NCBI GenBank assembly: GCA_964448675.1
Contig: CAYUZU010000009.1
Location: 1 to 64,000 of the forward strand
DNA from: CAYUZU01 sp964448675
GTDB taxonomy: Bacteria > Planctomycetota > Phycisphaerae > UBA1845 > Fen-1342
Reading direction: 5' to 3'
Length of the DNA: 64,000 nt
This document shows, piece after piece, positions 47,946 through 56,270 of the stretch. Each line of letters opens with the position of its first letter. The first letter of the stretch is position 1. The notes below the pieces were generated by a model. It had not been told where the DNA came from and did not search any database. It saw only the letters and a list, made by a program, of their open reading frames with translations. Position numbers and translations under genes: made by a program.

Positions 47946-48527
47946 GTGATCACAGCCATGCACTTTGCGCGGAGGTCCTTCGGCGGCGGCGCAGCGACGC
48001 TGATCGCGCTCGGCCTGCTCGCCGGTTGCCAGACGACCGCGCCCAACTACGACGCTCAGCTCGTGCCGCGGGAGGGTTCGGCCGAACTGGTGGCCTACCT
48101 TGCGGACCAGCCGTACCTGACGGCCGAGCCCGCGTATCGCGCGACGTACGCGTTGGCGACGGGCTCGTCCTTCGGGGGCGACTTCGCGGCGCTGAAGGAG
48201 GAGATGCGCGAGCGCGAACTGATCAGCCCGCTGTGGCAGCACGAGCCGAATCACCTGTTGACGCGCGGCGACGTGGGCTACCTGGTCTGCCGGGCGTGTG
48301 ACATCCGCACGGGATTGAACTGGAATCTGACGAAGCTGGGACGCTACGCATGGCGCGAGCTGATCTACCACGACGTCGCCGAGCGCGGCAGCGCGCACAG
48401 CCTGATCAGCGGCGGCGAGTTCGTCGGCGTGCTGTCGCGTGCAGAGGACTACATGGCGCGGACGGGGAAGCGTGAGAGCGGCGTGGAATTGGGGGAGCCG
48501 GAAGGACTTGAGGAAAGTGGGGATTGA
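47946..48527 (+). CDS. Lipoprotein of unknown function paired with the beta-barrel
   Basis: About 193 residues from a GTG immediately after the barrel stop, or about 189 from the ATG at 47958. The signal peptide ends in lipobox LLAGC. The mature region contains a conserved-looking block LITRG-like DVGYLVCRACDIRTGLNWN with two Cys, and ends in an acidic tail (GVELGEPEGLEE). I do not recognise the family. The one-base spacing to the barrel gene implies co-expression and probably a shared outer-membrane function. Confidence 0.65.
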   Translation: MITAMHFARRSFGGGAATLIALGLLAGCQTTAPNYDAQLVPREGSAELVAYLADQPYLTAEPAYRATYALATGSSFGGDFAALKEEMRERELISPLWQHEPNHLLTRGDVGYLVCRACDIRTGLNWNLTKLGRYAWRELIYHDVAERGSAHSLISGGEFVGVLSRAEDYMARTGKRESGVELGEPEGLEESGD

Positions 48528-48612
48528 GGGGCTGAGGGATTGAGATGCACACGGCTCACGGCGCCGTGGCACAACGGGGCGCTAATCGCTACTCGAATCT
48601 CGCTGCTCCCAC

Positions 48613-48987
48613 TCAGGCCGCGGGCGGCTGGATGGGTTGGCGCATGAAATAGAAGAAAATGCCCGCACAAAGTGCCAGCGCGATCACGCCCGCCGACAGG
48701 AAGAACCCCAGCCAGGACAGCTTCGACTGCTCGTTGCGCCGCTGGCCGGCGCTGTTGAGCCCCAGGAGGAACGCAGCGCCGGCGGTCATCAGGGACACGA
48801 GCAACGTGGCCGCAAAGATCATCTGGTAAGGCCCGGTCGCGTCATAGACCACCCATTTGACCTCGGCCCGGAAATTGCGCATCAGCAGCCACGCCGCCCC
48901 GACGACCGCCACCCCGCCCACAGCGGCCAGCAGCACGCTGAGCTTCGCCTGGTTCTCGTACGTATTGAGGGTCTTTCTTCGCGCCAC
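48613..48987 (-). CDS. Small membrane protein with three transmembrane helices
   Basis: 124 residues starting at GTG 48987 with GGAG 5 nt upstream. Hydrophobic segments: VLLAAVGGVAVVGAAWLLM, MIFAATLLVSLMTAGAAFLL and WLGFFLSAGVIALALCAGIF. No conserved functional motif was recognised. It lies between the lipoprotein gene and purN, transcribed leftward. Confidence 0.6.
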   Translation of the reverse strand: MARRKTLNTYENQAKLSVLLAAVGGVAVVGAAWLLMRNFRAEVKWVVYDATGPYQMIFAATLLVSLMTAGAAFLLGLNSAGQRRNEQSKLSWLGFFLSAGVIALALCAGIFFYFMRQPIQPPAA

Positions 48988-49181
48988 GTCGCTCCACCTC
49001 GTCTGTTCGCCTCATCCGGTCTGGCGGCCGCCGGGCCCCGTTACGGGGCCGCTCCCGAGCGGACCTTGGCGGCATCCCGTTGCCCGTTGTATCGACGCAT
49101 TGTAGCGTCTGACCGCAGGTTGCCTATATCCTGACCTGCGGTCGCCGGTCGGCGGCCAAGCCTGCTTGCCAAGGAGCCGCG

Positions 49182-49808
49182 ATGCCGACAGAGCACGAGT
49201 CGCCGCTGAAACTGGGGGTGCTGATCTCGGGCGGGGGCACGACGCTGGAAAACCTGATCCAGTGCATTGCGGACGGGCGGTTGCGCGAGGTCGAGATCGC
49301 CGTGGTGATCAGTTCGCGGGGAAACGTGCGCGGCGTGGAGATCGCGCGGGCAGCGGACCTGCCGCTGGCGATCTGCCGTAAGCAGGATTACGACACGGAA
49401 GTCGCGCATTCGGGAGCGGTCACGGCCACCCTCGACGCCGCCGGGGTCGATCTGGTGGTCCTGGCCGGCTATTTGTGCTACTGGCATCTGCCCGAGCACT
49501 ACCACGGGCGGGCCATCAACATCCACCCCGCCCTGCTGCCGGCGTACGGCGGGCGCGGGATGTTCGGGCACCACGTGCACGAGGCGGTTCTGGGCGCGGG
49601 CGAGCCGGAGAGCGGCTGCACGGTGCACCTGGTGGATGATCAGTATGACCACGGACCGACAATCGCCCAGCGGCGGGTGCCGGTGCGGCCCGACGATACG
49701 CCGGAGACGCTGGCGGCCCGGGTCGGCGTGGCGGAGCGCGCGCTCTACCCGGCGGTGATCCAGCAGGTGGCGGATCGCGGCGTGGCGTGGTTGCGGCAGT
49801 TTGGCTGA
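49182..49808 (+). CDS. purN: Phosphoribosylglycinamide formyltransferase
   Basis: 208 residues, the normal length of PurN, which formylates GAR with 10-formyl-THF in purine synthesis. Characteristic motifs are LGVLISGGGTTLENLI (phosphate loop), AINIHPALLPAYGG with the catalytic Asn-x-His, and GCTVHLVDDQYDHGP with the catalytic Asp. AAGGAG precedes the ATG. It stands alone on the plus strand. Confidence 0.96.
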   Translation: MPTEHESPLKLGVLISGGGTTLENLIQCIADGRLREVEIAVVISSRGNVRGVEIARAADLPLAICRKQDYDTEVAHSGAVTATLDAAGVDLVVLAGYLCYWHLPEHYHGRAINIHPALLPAYGGRGMFGHHVHEAVLGAGEPESGCTVHLVDDQYDHGPTIAQRRVPVRPDDTPETLAARVGVAERALYPAVIQQVADRGVAWLRQFG

Positions 49809-49959
49809 GGCTTACTGATCGTGAATCAAGATCACTCGTTGGGTGGGTGAAACCGGGCCCCACACGTCTGATGCGGAGCCCGGATGGGACGGGGACAAAA
49901 CGGAGCGATGGACGCCAAAGCAGAGCGATGCCCCACCACTTCGGCGCGCGGAACCCGCC

Positions 49960-51666
49960 CTACAAGCTGCCGATCCTGGTCATCACCGCATCGATGAGCG
50001 GCTTGAAGGTCTGCTCGGTGAAGTCGAACTTGCAGCCGGCGGCGTCGAAGAGCTCGGGCAGCGGACGCGAGCCGCCGAGTGACAGGCCGTGGCGGTATTG
50101 CGCGACGGCCTGGGTGTAGTCCTCGAGGGCGTTGGTCCAGACCTGCAGGGCGCCGAGCTGCGCGATGCCGTACTCGATGTAATAGAACGGCACCTCGTAG
50201 ATGTGCAGCTTCTTCTGCCAACTCTGGCGGTCACTCTCTTCGAGGCCGGTCAGATCGAGTTCGGGGGCGAAGCGCTTGGTGAGCGACTGCCAGTAGTCCT
50301 TCCAGGCATCGATCCCGGCGTCGACGTGCGTGTAGACATAGTGCTGATATGCGTCGATGCAGGCCATGTAGGGGAAGAACGTGACGATCTTCTCGAAGAA
50401 ACGCTTGGCGGCGCGCGGTGCGTCGTCGCCGAAGAACTCGTCGGTGAAGCGCAGCGACAGGCACTCCATGCCCATCGAAGCGACCTCGGCGAACTCGATC
50501 GGCGCGCCACGATACGAAGTAAACGGTTCGTTGCGGCAGGACCAGGTATGGAACGCGTGACCGCCCTCGTGCAGCAGCGTGCGCACATCGCCCTCGGTAC
50601 CGACGGCGTTCATGAAGATGAAGGGTAGCCGCCGCTCGGCAAGGGTTGCCTGGTAACCGCCGGGGGCCTTGCCTTTGCGGCTTTCGAGATCGAGCACCTG
50701 CCGCTCGCGCAGGATGTCGAAGACCTTGCCGAGATCGTCGTCGACCTTGTGGAAGATGCGGCTGCAGCCGGCGGCGAGCTCTTCGCTGGTCTCGAACGGG
50801 CGCAGCGGCGGACGGCCCTCGATGTCGGCGGCCATGTCCCACGGGCGGAGCGCATCGAGGTTGAGCTTCTGCTTGCGCTCGTCGGTGAGCTGCTGCACGG
50901 CCGGCACGCAGACCTTCTCGATCACGTCGTGGAAGGTGAGGCAATCCTCGGGCGTGTAATCGAATCGCTCCATGGCGCGGAACATGTACTCGCGAAAGTC
51001 CTTGCAGCCGGCGTTCTGGGCGACCTGGTGGCGGATACCGACCATCTTCTCGTACAGCTTGTCGAGTTTGTCCGCGTCTTGCAGGAAGCGGTCGGATCCG
51101 AGGCGCCAGGTCTGCTCGCGGACGGCGCGGTCGGGCTCTTCGAGGTAGCGGGCGAGCTGCTGCAGGGTGAGCTCCTGTCCGTCATACTCGACCATCATTG
51201 CGCCGGTGATCTGCTGATACTCGCTCTTGAGCTTCTGGTCCTCGACCAGCAGCGGGATGTTCTCTTCGCGGTACAGCTCGATCGCGTTGCGCATGCTCCG
51301 CTCGAGGACCTCGTAGCGCTGCCGCGGCAGGTCGAGCTTCTCGGCGATGGCAACGAACTTGCGGCGCATCTTGTCGTGCCAGGGCTCGGCCTTGGGCTGC
51401 ACGTTCTCGATGAAATGCAGGAAACGCTGCTGCCGCTCGGCGTCGTCGGTCTGGCAGGTCATCGCCGTGTAGCGCTTGGTCCCCTCCTCGTCAAAGCACG
51501 CCTCCAGCTCGCTGCTGTCGATCATCCACTTCTCGAGGTCGGCGAGCGACGCGACCGGACGCTCGACCAGCTCCTGGAAGTAGGGCTCGGCCGTCTCCCA
51601 CTGACCGAAGTCGGCGTCGGCGGCGACGTATTGACGGGGGAACTCGGGAGTGCCTGCGGCTGCCAT
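49960..51666 (-). CDS. M3 family oligoendopeptidase
   Basis: 568 residues, the usual oligoendopeptidase F size. The zinc site HEGGHAFHTWSC and the downstream third ligand in APIEFAEVASMGME are present, as are the family's DLGKVFDI and HVDAGIDAWKDYW regions. There is no signal peptide, so it is cytosolic and probably trims short peptides, fitting with the peptide transporter and PepT about 8-10 kb away. AAGGAAGG precedes the ATG. Confidence 0.93.
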   Translation of the reverse strand: MAAAGTPEFPRQYVAADADFGQWETAEPYFQELVERPVASLADLEKWMIDSSELEACFDEEGTKRYTAMTCQTDDAERQQRFLHFIENVQPKAEPWHDKMRRKFVAIAEKLDLPRQRYEVLERSMRNAIELYREENIPLLVEDQKLKSEYQQITGAMMVEYDGQELTLQQLARYLEEPDRAVREQTWRLGSDRFLQDADKLDKLYEKMVGIRHQVAQNAGCKDFREYMFRAMERFDYTPEDCLTFHDVIEKVCVPAVQQLTDERKQKLNLDALRPWDMAADIEGRPPLRPFETSEELAAGCSRIFHKVDDDLGKVFDILRERQVLDLESRKGKAPGGYQATLAERRLPFIFMNAVGTEGDVRTLLHEGGHAFHTWSCRNEPFTSYRGAPIEFAEVASMGMECLSLRFTDEFFGDDAPRAAKRFFEKIVTFFPYMACIDAYQHYVYTHVDAGIDAWKDYWQSLTKRFAPELDLTGLEESDRQSWQKKLHIYEVPFYYIEYGIAQLGALQVWTNALEDYTQAVAQYRHGLSLGGSRPLPELFDAAGCKFDFTEQTFKPLIDAVMTRIGSL

Positions 51667-51781
51667 GGGTGTTTCCTTCCTTCGGTAGGGATCGCTGCGA
51701 TTGCTCGGCGTAAACGTGCATTATGGGGGATGCGGCCTGCGGCACAAGTCGGGCCCCCCTGCCTGGCGGGGCGCACGACAA

Positions 51782-51808
51782 CGCCGCCCGGTGCGGGCCC
51801 GGGCGGCG
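51782..51808 (-). terminator. GC hairpin between pfp and the M3 peptidase gene
   Basis: A perfect 10-bp stem CGCCGCCCGG / CCGGGCGGCG with a 7-nt loop, 30 bp past the pfp stop codon. It has no T-tract. Confidence 0.5.
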
Positions 51809-51837
51809 CGGGTCGTTGATCTTGGCAGGGGCCGGGG

Positions 51838-53172
51838 TTACTGCGGCTGCTCTTCGTACATGTCGGGCAGGCGCGTGGCGGCCCGCTGATAGCGTTCCTT
51901 GAAATCGACGGGCGACATTTGCGCCTCACTGGCGAGACGGGCCAGCATGGCGGGGTTCTCGAGGTCGCTGCGCTCGAGCCGGATCTGGTACGCGCGGCCG
52001 ACCATGTACTCGTCGGACGTAATGTCGACGACACGGGTCTGGGTGCGGTTGGTCTGCGGGTCGATGATGTCGTGGAAGTTCACCGCCTCGAGGTTGCCGT
52101 TGACCAGCGCCACCATCGCGCCGCCCTGGTAGGCGTCGTCGGTGAACAGGCGGATGCTGTGGTATCCCAGCGCGCGGCAATAGGCCATGTCGTGCGGCGT
52201 CGGGTCGGCCGAGCGAAGCTCGTAGCCGATGTTGTGCGAAACCAGCGGCAACCGCTCGCCGCGGGCCTTGAAACGGGCCTGCAGCTCGGTCTTGAGCAAC
52301 TCGAGCACGGGTACCTCGGCCAGCCGCGGGTGGCCGAACGCATCGAGCGGGACTTCGCGACCGAGCAGACGCTCGAGCTCATCGAGGTCACCCAGGCGAT
52401 ACGCCAGACCCTCGGCCAGCACGGCAACGCCGTCTTCGCGGCCGGCGACCCGGCGCTTCAGGACGGCGCCTTCGACGACGTCGGCGATGGTCTGCAGCGT
52501 GGTCTTTTCGCGGAATTCCTCGGGGATCAGCGTGATGGTCGCGCCGGCGGCCTGGCCGATGGACATGGCCAGCCAACCGGCCGTGCGCCCCATGGCGCTG
52601 ACCAGGTACCAGCGGCCGGTGGTCTGCGAGTCGCGCATGAGGTTCTTGAGCAGCTGCGCGCCCCAGAACCGGGCCGTCGAGAAGCCGAAGGTCGGCTGAT
52701 TCTGCGGCAGCGGCAGGTCGTTATCGATCGTCTTGGGCACGTGAACGACGCGGAGACTGTCGCCGCCGGCGTCCGCCAGGAAGCGGGCGCTGAGGGCGGT
52801 GTCGTCGCCGCCGATGGTGAGCAGGTGGTTGATGCCGAGCTCACGGAGGCGGCCGAGGGTGATGGCGACCTTGCCGGGTTGGGGCTCGACGCTGCGGGTG
52901 TTCTTGAGGAGCTCTTCGTCAAGCAGGTTGGCCCGGGCGGTGCGCAGGATGGAGCCACCGTCGAAGTGGATCCGGGCAACCCGGGCGATCTCGAGACGCG
53001 TGGTGTGGGCCGGGGGATCGAACTCGCCGGACACCAGATGCCGGAAGCCGTCGTAGAACCCGATGACCTCGTAGCCACGGTTGATGGCCTGGATGGTGGC
53101 GGCGCCGATGACGGCGTTGATGCCGGGGGCCGGGCCGCCGCCCACGATGATACCCAATCGTCTTGTTGCCAT
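51838..53172 (-). CDS. 6-phosphofructokinase, PPi-dependent type
   Basis: 444 residues. It phosphorylates fructose 6-phosphate. The phosphate-donor loop GGGPAPGINAVI, the TIGGDDTALSA site and VPKTIDNDLP indicate pyrophosphate rather than ATP use: PPi enzymes have Asp-Asp in GGDD and Lys in PKTIDND, where ATP enzymes have GGDGS and PGTIDND. The sugar-binding SAMGRTAGWLAM block is also typical. The start MATRRLGIIVGG at 53172 was chosen because the extra upstream residues are not conserved; the Shine-Dalgarno is weak. It is divergent from rpmI-rplT. Confidence 0.92.
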   Translation of the reverse strand: MATRRLGIIVGGGPAPGINAVIGAATIQAINRGYEVIGFYDGFRHLVSGEFDPPAHTTRLEIARVARIHFDGGSILRTARANLLDEELLKNTRSVEPQPGKVAITLGRLRELGINHLLTIGGDDTALSARFLADAGGDSLRVVHVPKTIDNDLPLPQNQPTFGFSTARFWGAQLLKNLMRDSQTTGRWYLVSAMGRTAGWLAMSIGQAAGATITLIPEEFREKTTLQTIADVVEGAVLKRRVAGREDGVAVLAEGLAYRLGDLDELERLLGREVPLDAFGHPRLAEVPVLELLKTELQARFKARGERLPLVSHNIGYELRSADPTPHDMAYCRALGYHSIRLFTDDAYQGGAMVALVNGNLEAVNFHDIIDPQTNRTQTRVVDITSDEYMVGRAYQIRLERSDLENPAMLARLASEAQMSPVDFKERYQRAATRLPDMYEEQPQ

Positions 53173-53449
53173 ACGGAGTCTCACAAAGGGGACGGTGCGT
53201 CCCGGTCCAACGAAGTAACCTCCCACCGAGCGCCCGGCCCTAATTATCGGCAGTACTGGGCGTTACGGCGAATAACCTGGGGGCTTCGCAGCGGCGGCCG
53301 GCGCGGAGGCCGGGAACGCGCCCGACCCGGTCTGGCCCATCAACCCGCCGGGGGGTTGTCCCGGCGAGAAATCCACAAGGGGGGTAGTATAGGGTCGGAT
53401 CCGGCGGTTCGACAAGCGGTCCGGGATTTTCCGAAACGGGGCGGGCGGG

Positions 53450-53478
53450 TTGTCGTGGCGGGCGGATTGTCGTATAGT
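53450..53478 (+). promoter_or_regulatory. Promoter of rpmI-rplT
   Basis: -35 TTGTCG (53450-53455), a 17-nt spacer, -10 TATAGT (53473-53478), about 34 bp before the rpmI ATG. The short leader leaves no room for an IF3-L20-type leader structure upstream of rpmI. Confidence 0.65.
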
Positions 53479-53511
53479 GCATGGCTCGACTTTGGACAGG
53501 AAGGTGCCGCG

Positions 53512-53718
53512 ATGTCAGCCAAAGCCAAACAGAAGACGCACAAGGGCCTGCGGAAGCGGGTGAAGGTGTCGGCGAACGGGAAGGTTCGCTACAACAAGTC
53601 CTTTGCGGGCCACTTGATGAGCCACAAGAGCGGCCGACGCTGCCAGCAATTGCGCAAGAAGTCGGCGCTCGTCGGTGCGATTGCCAAGAATGTGAAAGAG
53701 GCGCTCGGCGCCAAGTAG
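53512..53718 (+). CDS. rpmI: 50S ribosomal protein L35
   Basis: 68 residues. It is basic, with the L35 pattern KAKQKTHKGLRKRVKVSANG and SFAGHLMSHKSGRRCQQLRK. AGGAAGG lies 8 nt before the ATG; the open frame upstream is not part of the gene. It is followed by rplT after 30 bp. infC, often the first gene of this operon, is not upstream. Confidence 0.96.
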   Translation: MSAKAKQKTHKGLRKRVKVSANGKVRYNKSFAGHLMSHKSGRRCQQLRKKSALVGAIAKNVKEALGAK

Positions 53719-53748
53719 CCGCGCCTGCGAGCGAAGGAGAGTATCGTC

Positions 53749-54114
53749 ATGCCTCGAGTTCGAGCCGGTCACGCCACGCGTCGTCGCCGCAAGCGCATGC
53801 TCAAGGCGGCCAAGGGCTATCGCGCGACGCGCTCCAAGCTGTTCAAGACCGCCAAGCAGACGGTCATCAAGGCGGGGCAGAACGCCTACCGTGACCGTCG
53901 CAACCGCAAACGCGACTTCCGGGCGCTGTGGATCACCCGTATCAGCGCCGCCACCGATGCCCGCGGCATGTCCTACAGCCGCTTCATGGGCGGCTTGCGC
54001 AAGGCGGGTGTCTTCCTGAACCGCAAGATGCTGAGCGAGGTGGCGATTGCCGACCCGGCCGCCTTCGACAAGCTGGTCGACATGGCCAAGGCCGACATTG
54101 CCACGCCGGCCTGA
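53749..54114 (+). CDS. rplT: 50S ribosomal protein L20
   Basis: 121 residues, full length. Typical sequence: MPRVRAGHATRRRRKRMLKA, YRATRSKLFKTAKQTVIKA, LWITRISAATDARGMSYS and FMGGLRKAGVFLNRKML. It binds 23S rRNA early in 50S assembly. A strong terminator follows. Confidence 0.98.
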   Translation: MPRVRAGHATRRRRKRMLKAAKGYRATRSKLFKTAKQTVIKAGQNAYRDRRNRKRDFRALWITRISAATDARGMSYSRFMGGLRKAGVFLNRKMLSEVAIADPAAFDKLVDMAKADIATPA

Positions 54115-54149
54115 GCCGGCTGACGACGCCTGCAAGAAGAATCTGATCG

Positions 54150-54190
54150 ATGCCCGCGGCGTGCCCCGTCGCGGGCATTGTTGTCTTCTG
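54150..54190 (+). terminator. Rho-independent terminator of rpmI-rplT
   Basis: A 9-bp stem ATGCCCGCG / CGCGGGCAT (54150-54178) followed by the T-rich run TGTTGTCTTCT, 36 bp beyond the rplT stop. Confidence 0.8.
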
Positions 54191-54194
54191 GCGA

Positions 54195-56012
54195 CTACGC
54201 GTGGCGGGCGGCCATGGAACGCCGCGGTCGGGCCGCTGCTAGGCCGCACAGGAGCAGGGCCGCGGTGCCGGGCTCCGGCAGGGCCGCCCAGGTGATCGCG
54301 TCGAGGTCGCCGTCAAACTCGCCCCCGAACCAGATGGGCAGCGATCCGTCGAGCCACGACAGGTAGATATCACCCGGCGCGAGGGGCGTACCGTTGCGGT
54401 CGTGATGCTCGGGAGCGTCACCGTCCACCGAGAACAGCACGCCGCCGGCGGTCATCTCGGGGTCGAGTGCGAAGTACTGGATTGCGTCGATGTCGGTGTG
54501 CTCGGACAGTCCCATTCGCGTCTCGCCGTCGCATAGGCGCTCGTAGGTCCCGGCTTCGTACAGGTAGATGTCCGTCGGGTCCCACTCGGCGAGCCGGTAC
54601 CAATGGTCGCCGACATCCGTGCCGCCCGGCGCGAGGAGCGCCGCATCAGGGAAGACACGCTTGTCGGCAAAGTCGACACTGAACGCGAACACGTTGCCGT
54701 ACTCCAGGTCGACCGCGTCGACGTCGTCGTCAAGTGGGTACGAGGCCAGCGCCCGCTCCTCGCGGTTCAGCCCCAGCTGGTGCTCGTCGGCCCGCGTGGC
54801 GCTGAGCTGGCCCTGAACCACGCCGACCGTGTACCATTGGGTGCTCGCGGCACGCAGCCGGAGATCCTGCGGCTGGTACGAAGGGCCGCCCACAGAGGCG
54901 CCGGGGATCCAGTCGTGCGGGTTCGGATCGCCGTCGTCGAGTGAATAGGTGAGATAGTTCATCGGCTGGATCGTGTGCAGCACATCCAGGGCGTCGATAT
55001 CGAACGGCACCTCACAACCGTTCGTCACGAGCAGGCCGCCACGCTGCAGGCAGCCCTGAACCGGGTTGTAGTCCTGGCTGCCCGCGTACTTGTCCTCCCA
55101 GATGCGCCCGTAATGGCCCCGCAGGTCGCTGACAAAAAGGTCGCCCGGATCGCCACCCGGAGCCTGCACATTGGCCTGCCCCGTGCCGAAGTTGTCGTTG
55201 GAGAAACAGACCCGGCGCAGCGTCGGGACCACGTTCGGCAGGGCCGGCGGGGCCTGCGACATGCAACAAAGCAGCGCGGACCAGGCCCGCGGTTCGCAAA
55301 CTACGGTGCCAGGGTCGTGCACGACGACCTCCGTATCGAGGTTGTAGTCCACGCCGAGGCAACAGTGCTTCACAGCGTCCTGCCACGGAAACGAAACGGC
55401 GACGGGCCGTCCGGCACGCAGCTCGCCCATACAGGCGCTGCGCACCCCGGCTGTCGGCGCGGTCCCAACCCATTCGTAGTGAACGACATAGTTCCCCATC
55501 CAGGGACCCGGCACCTCGGTTGTCGTCAGGCCGGCGCGTTCGTCCGACGTGAACGTGCCAAGATGAAGCTGGTGGTCATTGTCGTGCTGCGCGGGGTTGA
55601 GATCGTTGGTGTCCATTTCGTGTGCGAAGTGCCAGATGGCGTCACGTGGTTGGAGCACGCCGCCGGACCAGTAGACGTGGGCCATCCCGTGCGTCGTGGG
55701 AATGCAGTGATAGACGCCCTCGCAGATGTCACGCAGATGGTCGGCATCGAAGTCCACCCCCCCCGGCGGCAGTGGATCACCGCCGTTGTCGTACACGATG
55801 CCACCCAGCAGGTAGACATTGTCGTGGCCCGGCAACTGGCCGTAAGTGAGCTGCTGGCGGTTGGCGTAAAGATCCGTTGGGCGATTCTGGTAGCTCGTCG
55901 TGAAGTCCTCGTGCTGGCTGAAGAGGGGCACGTCATAGGGACGCGCACCGGCCACCGGCAGAAGCACGACCGCGCCAATCCAGAAGACCCCCAGGGTGCG
56001 AACTGCGTACAT
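54195..56012 (-). CDS. Exported protein with PEP-CTERM sorting tail
   Basis: 605 residues from the ATG at 56012, which has GGAGGAGGT upstream; the frame is open further but without a comparable site. A signal peptide (VFWIGAVVLLPVAGA) precedes a large extracellular region. The C-terminus LPEPGTAALLLCGLAAARPRR is a PEP-CTERM signal: PEP, a hydrophobic helix, then Arg residues, recognised by exosortase. The middle segment VAVSFPWQDAVKHCCLGVDY with EVVVHDPG is reminiscent of the His/Asp part of a C39-like cysteine peptidase, but a catalytic Cys was not assigned. Several Cys pairs suggest disulfides. The function is unknown. Confidence 0.75.
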   Translation of the reverse strand: MYAVRTLGVFWIGAVVLLPVAGARPYDVPLFSQHEDFTTSYQNRPTDLYANRQQLTYGQLPGHDNVYLLGGIVYDNGGDPLPPGGVDFDADHLRDICEGVYHCIPTTHGMAHVYWSGGVLQPRDAIWHFAHEMDTNDLNPAQHDNDHQLHLGTFTSDERAGLTTTEVPGPWMGNYVVHYEWVGTAPTAGVRSACMGELRAGRPVAVSFPWQDAVKHCCLGVDYNLDTEVVVHDPGTVVCEPRAWSALLCCMSQAPPALPNVVPTLRRVCFSNDNFGTGQANVQAPGGDPGDLFVSDLRGHYGRIWEDKYAGSQDYNPVQGCLQRGGLLVTNGCEVPFDIDALDVLHTIQPMNYLTYSLDDGDPNPHDWIPGASVGGPSYQPQDLRLRAASTQWYTVGVVQGQLSATRADEHQLGLNREERALASYPLDDDVDAVDLEYGNVFAFSVDFADKRVFPDAALLAPGGTDVGDHWYRLAEWDPTDIYLYEAGTYERLCDGETRMGLSEHTDIDAIQYFALDPEMTAGGVLFSVDGDAPEHHDRNGTPLAPGDIYLSWLDGSLPIWFGGEFDGDLDAITWAALPEPGTAALLLCGLAAARPRRSMAARHA

Positions 56013-56270
56013 GCTGACCTCCTCCCTCGTCCGAATGCCCGGACGTGATCTTGGGCAGCGACGCCGACACCTCCACAGTGTGAACCATACGATCACGAGC
56101 CAACCGGCGTCAAACCACTTCAGCCTTAGCGCAGTAGATTGCAGCCCCAGGCGATCCGGCGGCGGGCGTGTGCGGTGGCAACGGGTGTTTCGAAAATGTG
56201 GCGCGGACAGGCACCATCGCAGCCCCGCGCAATATTGCCCACGCGAGGTTGGCCGTAAAATGCCCCTACC

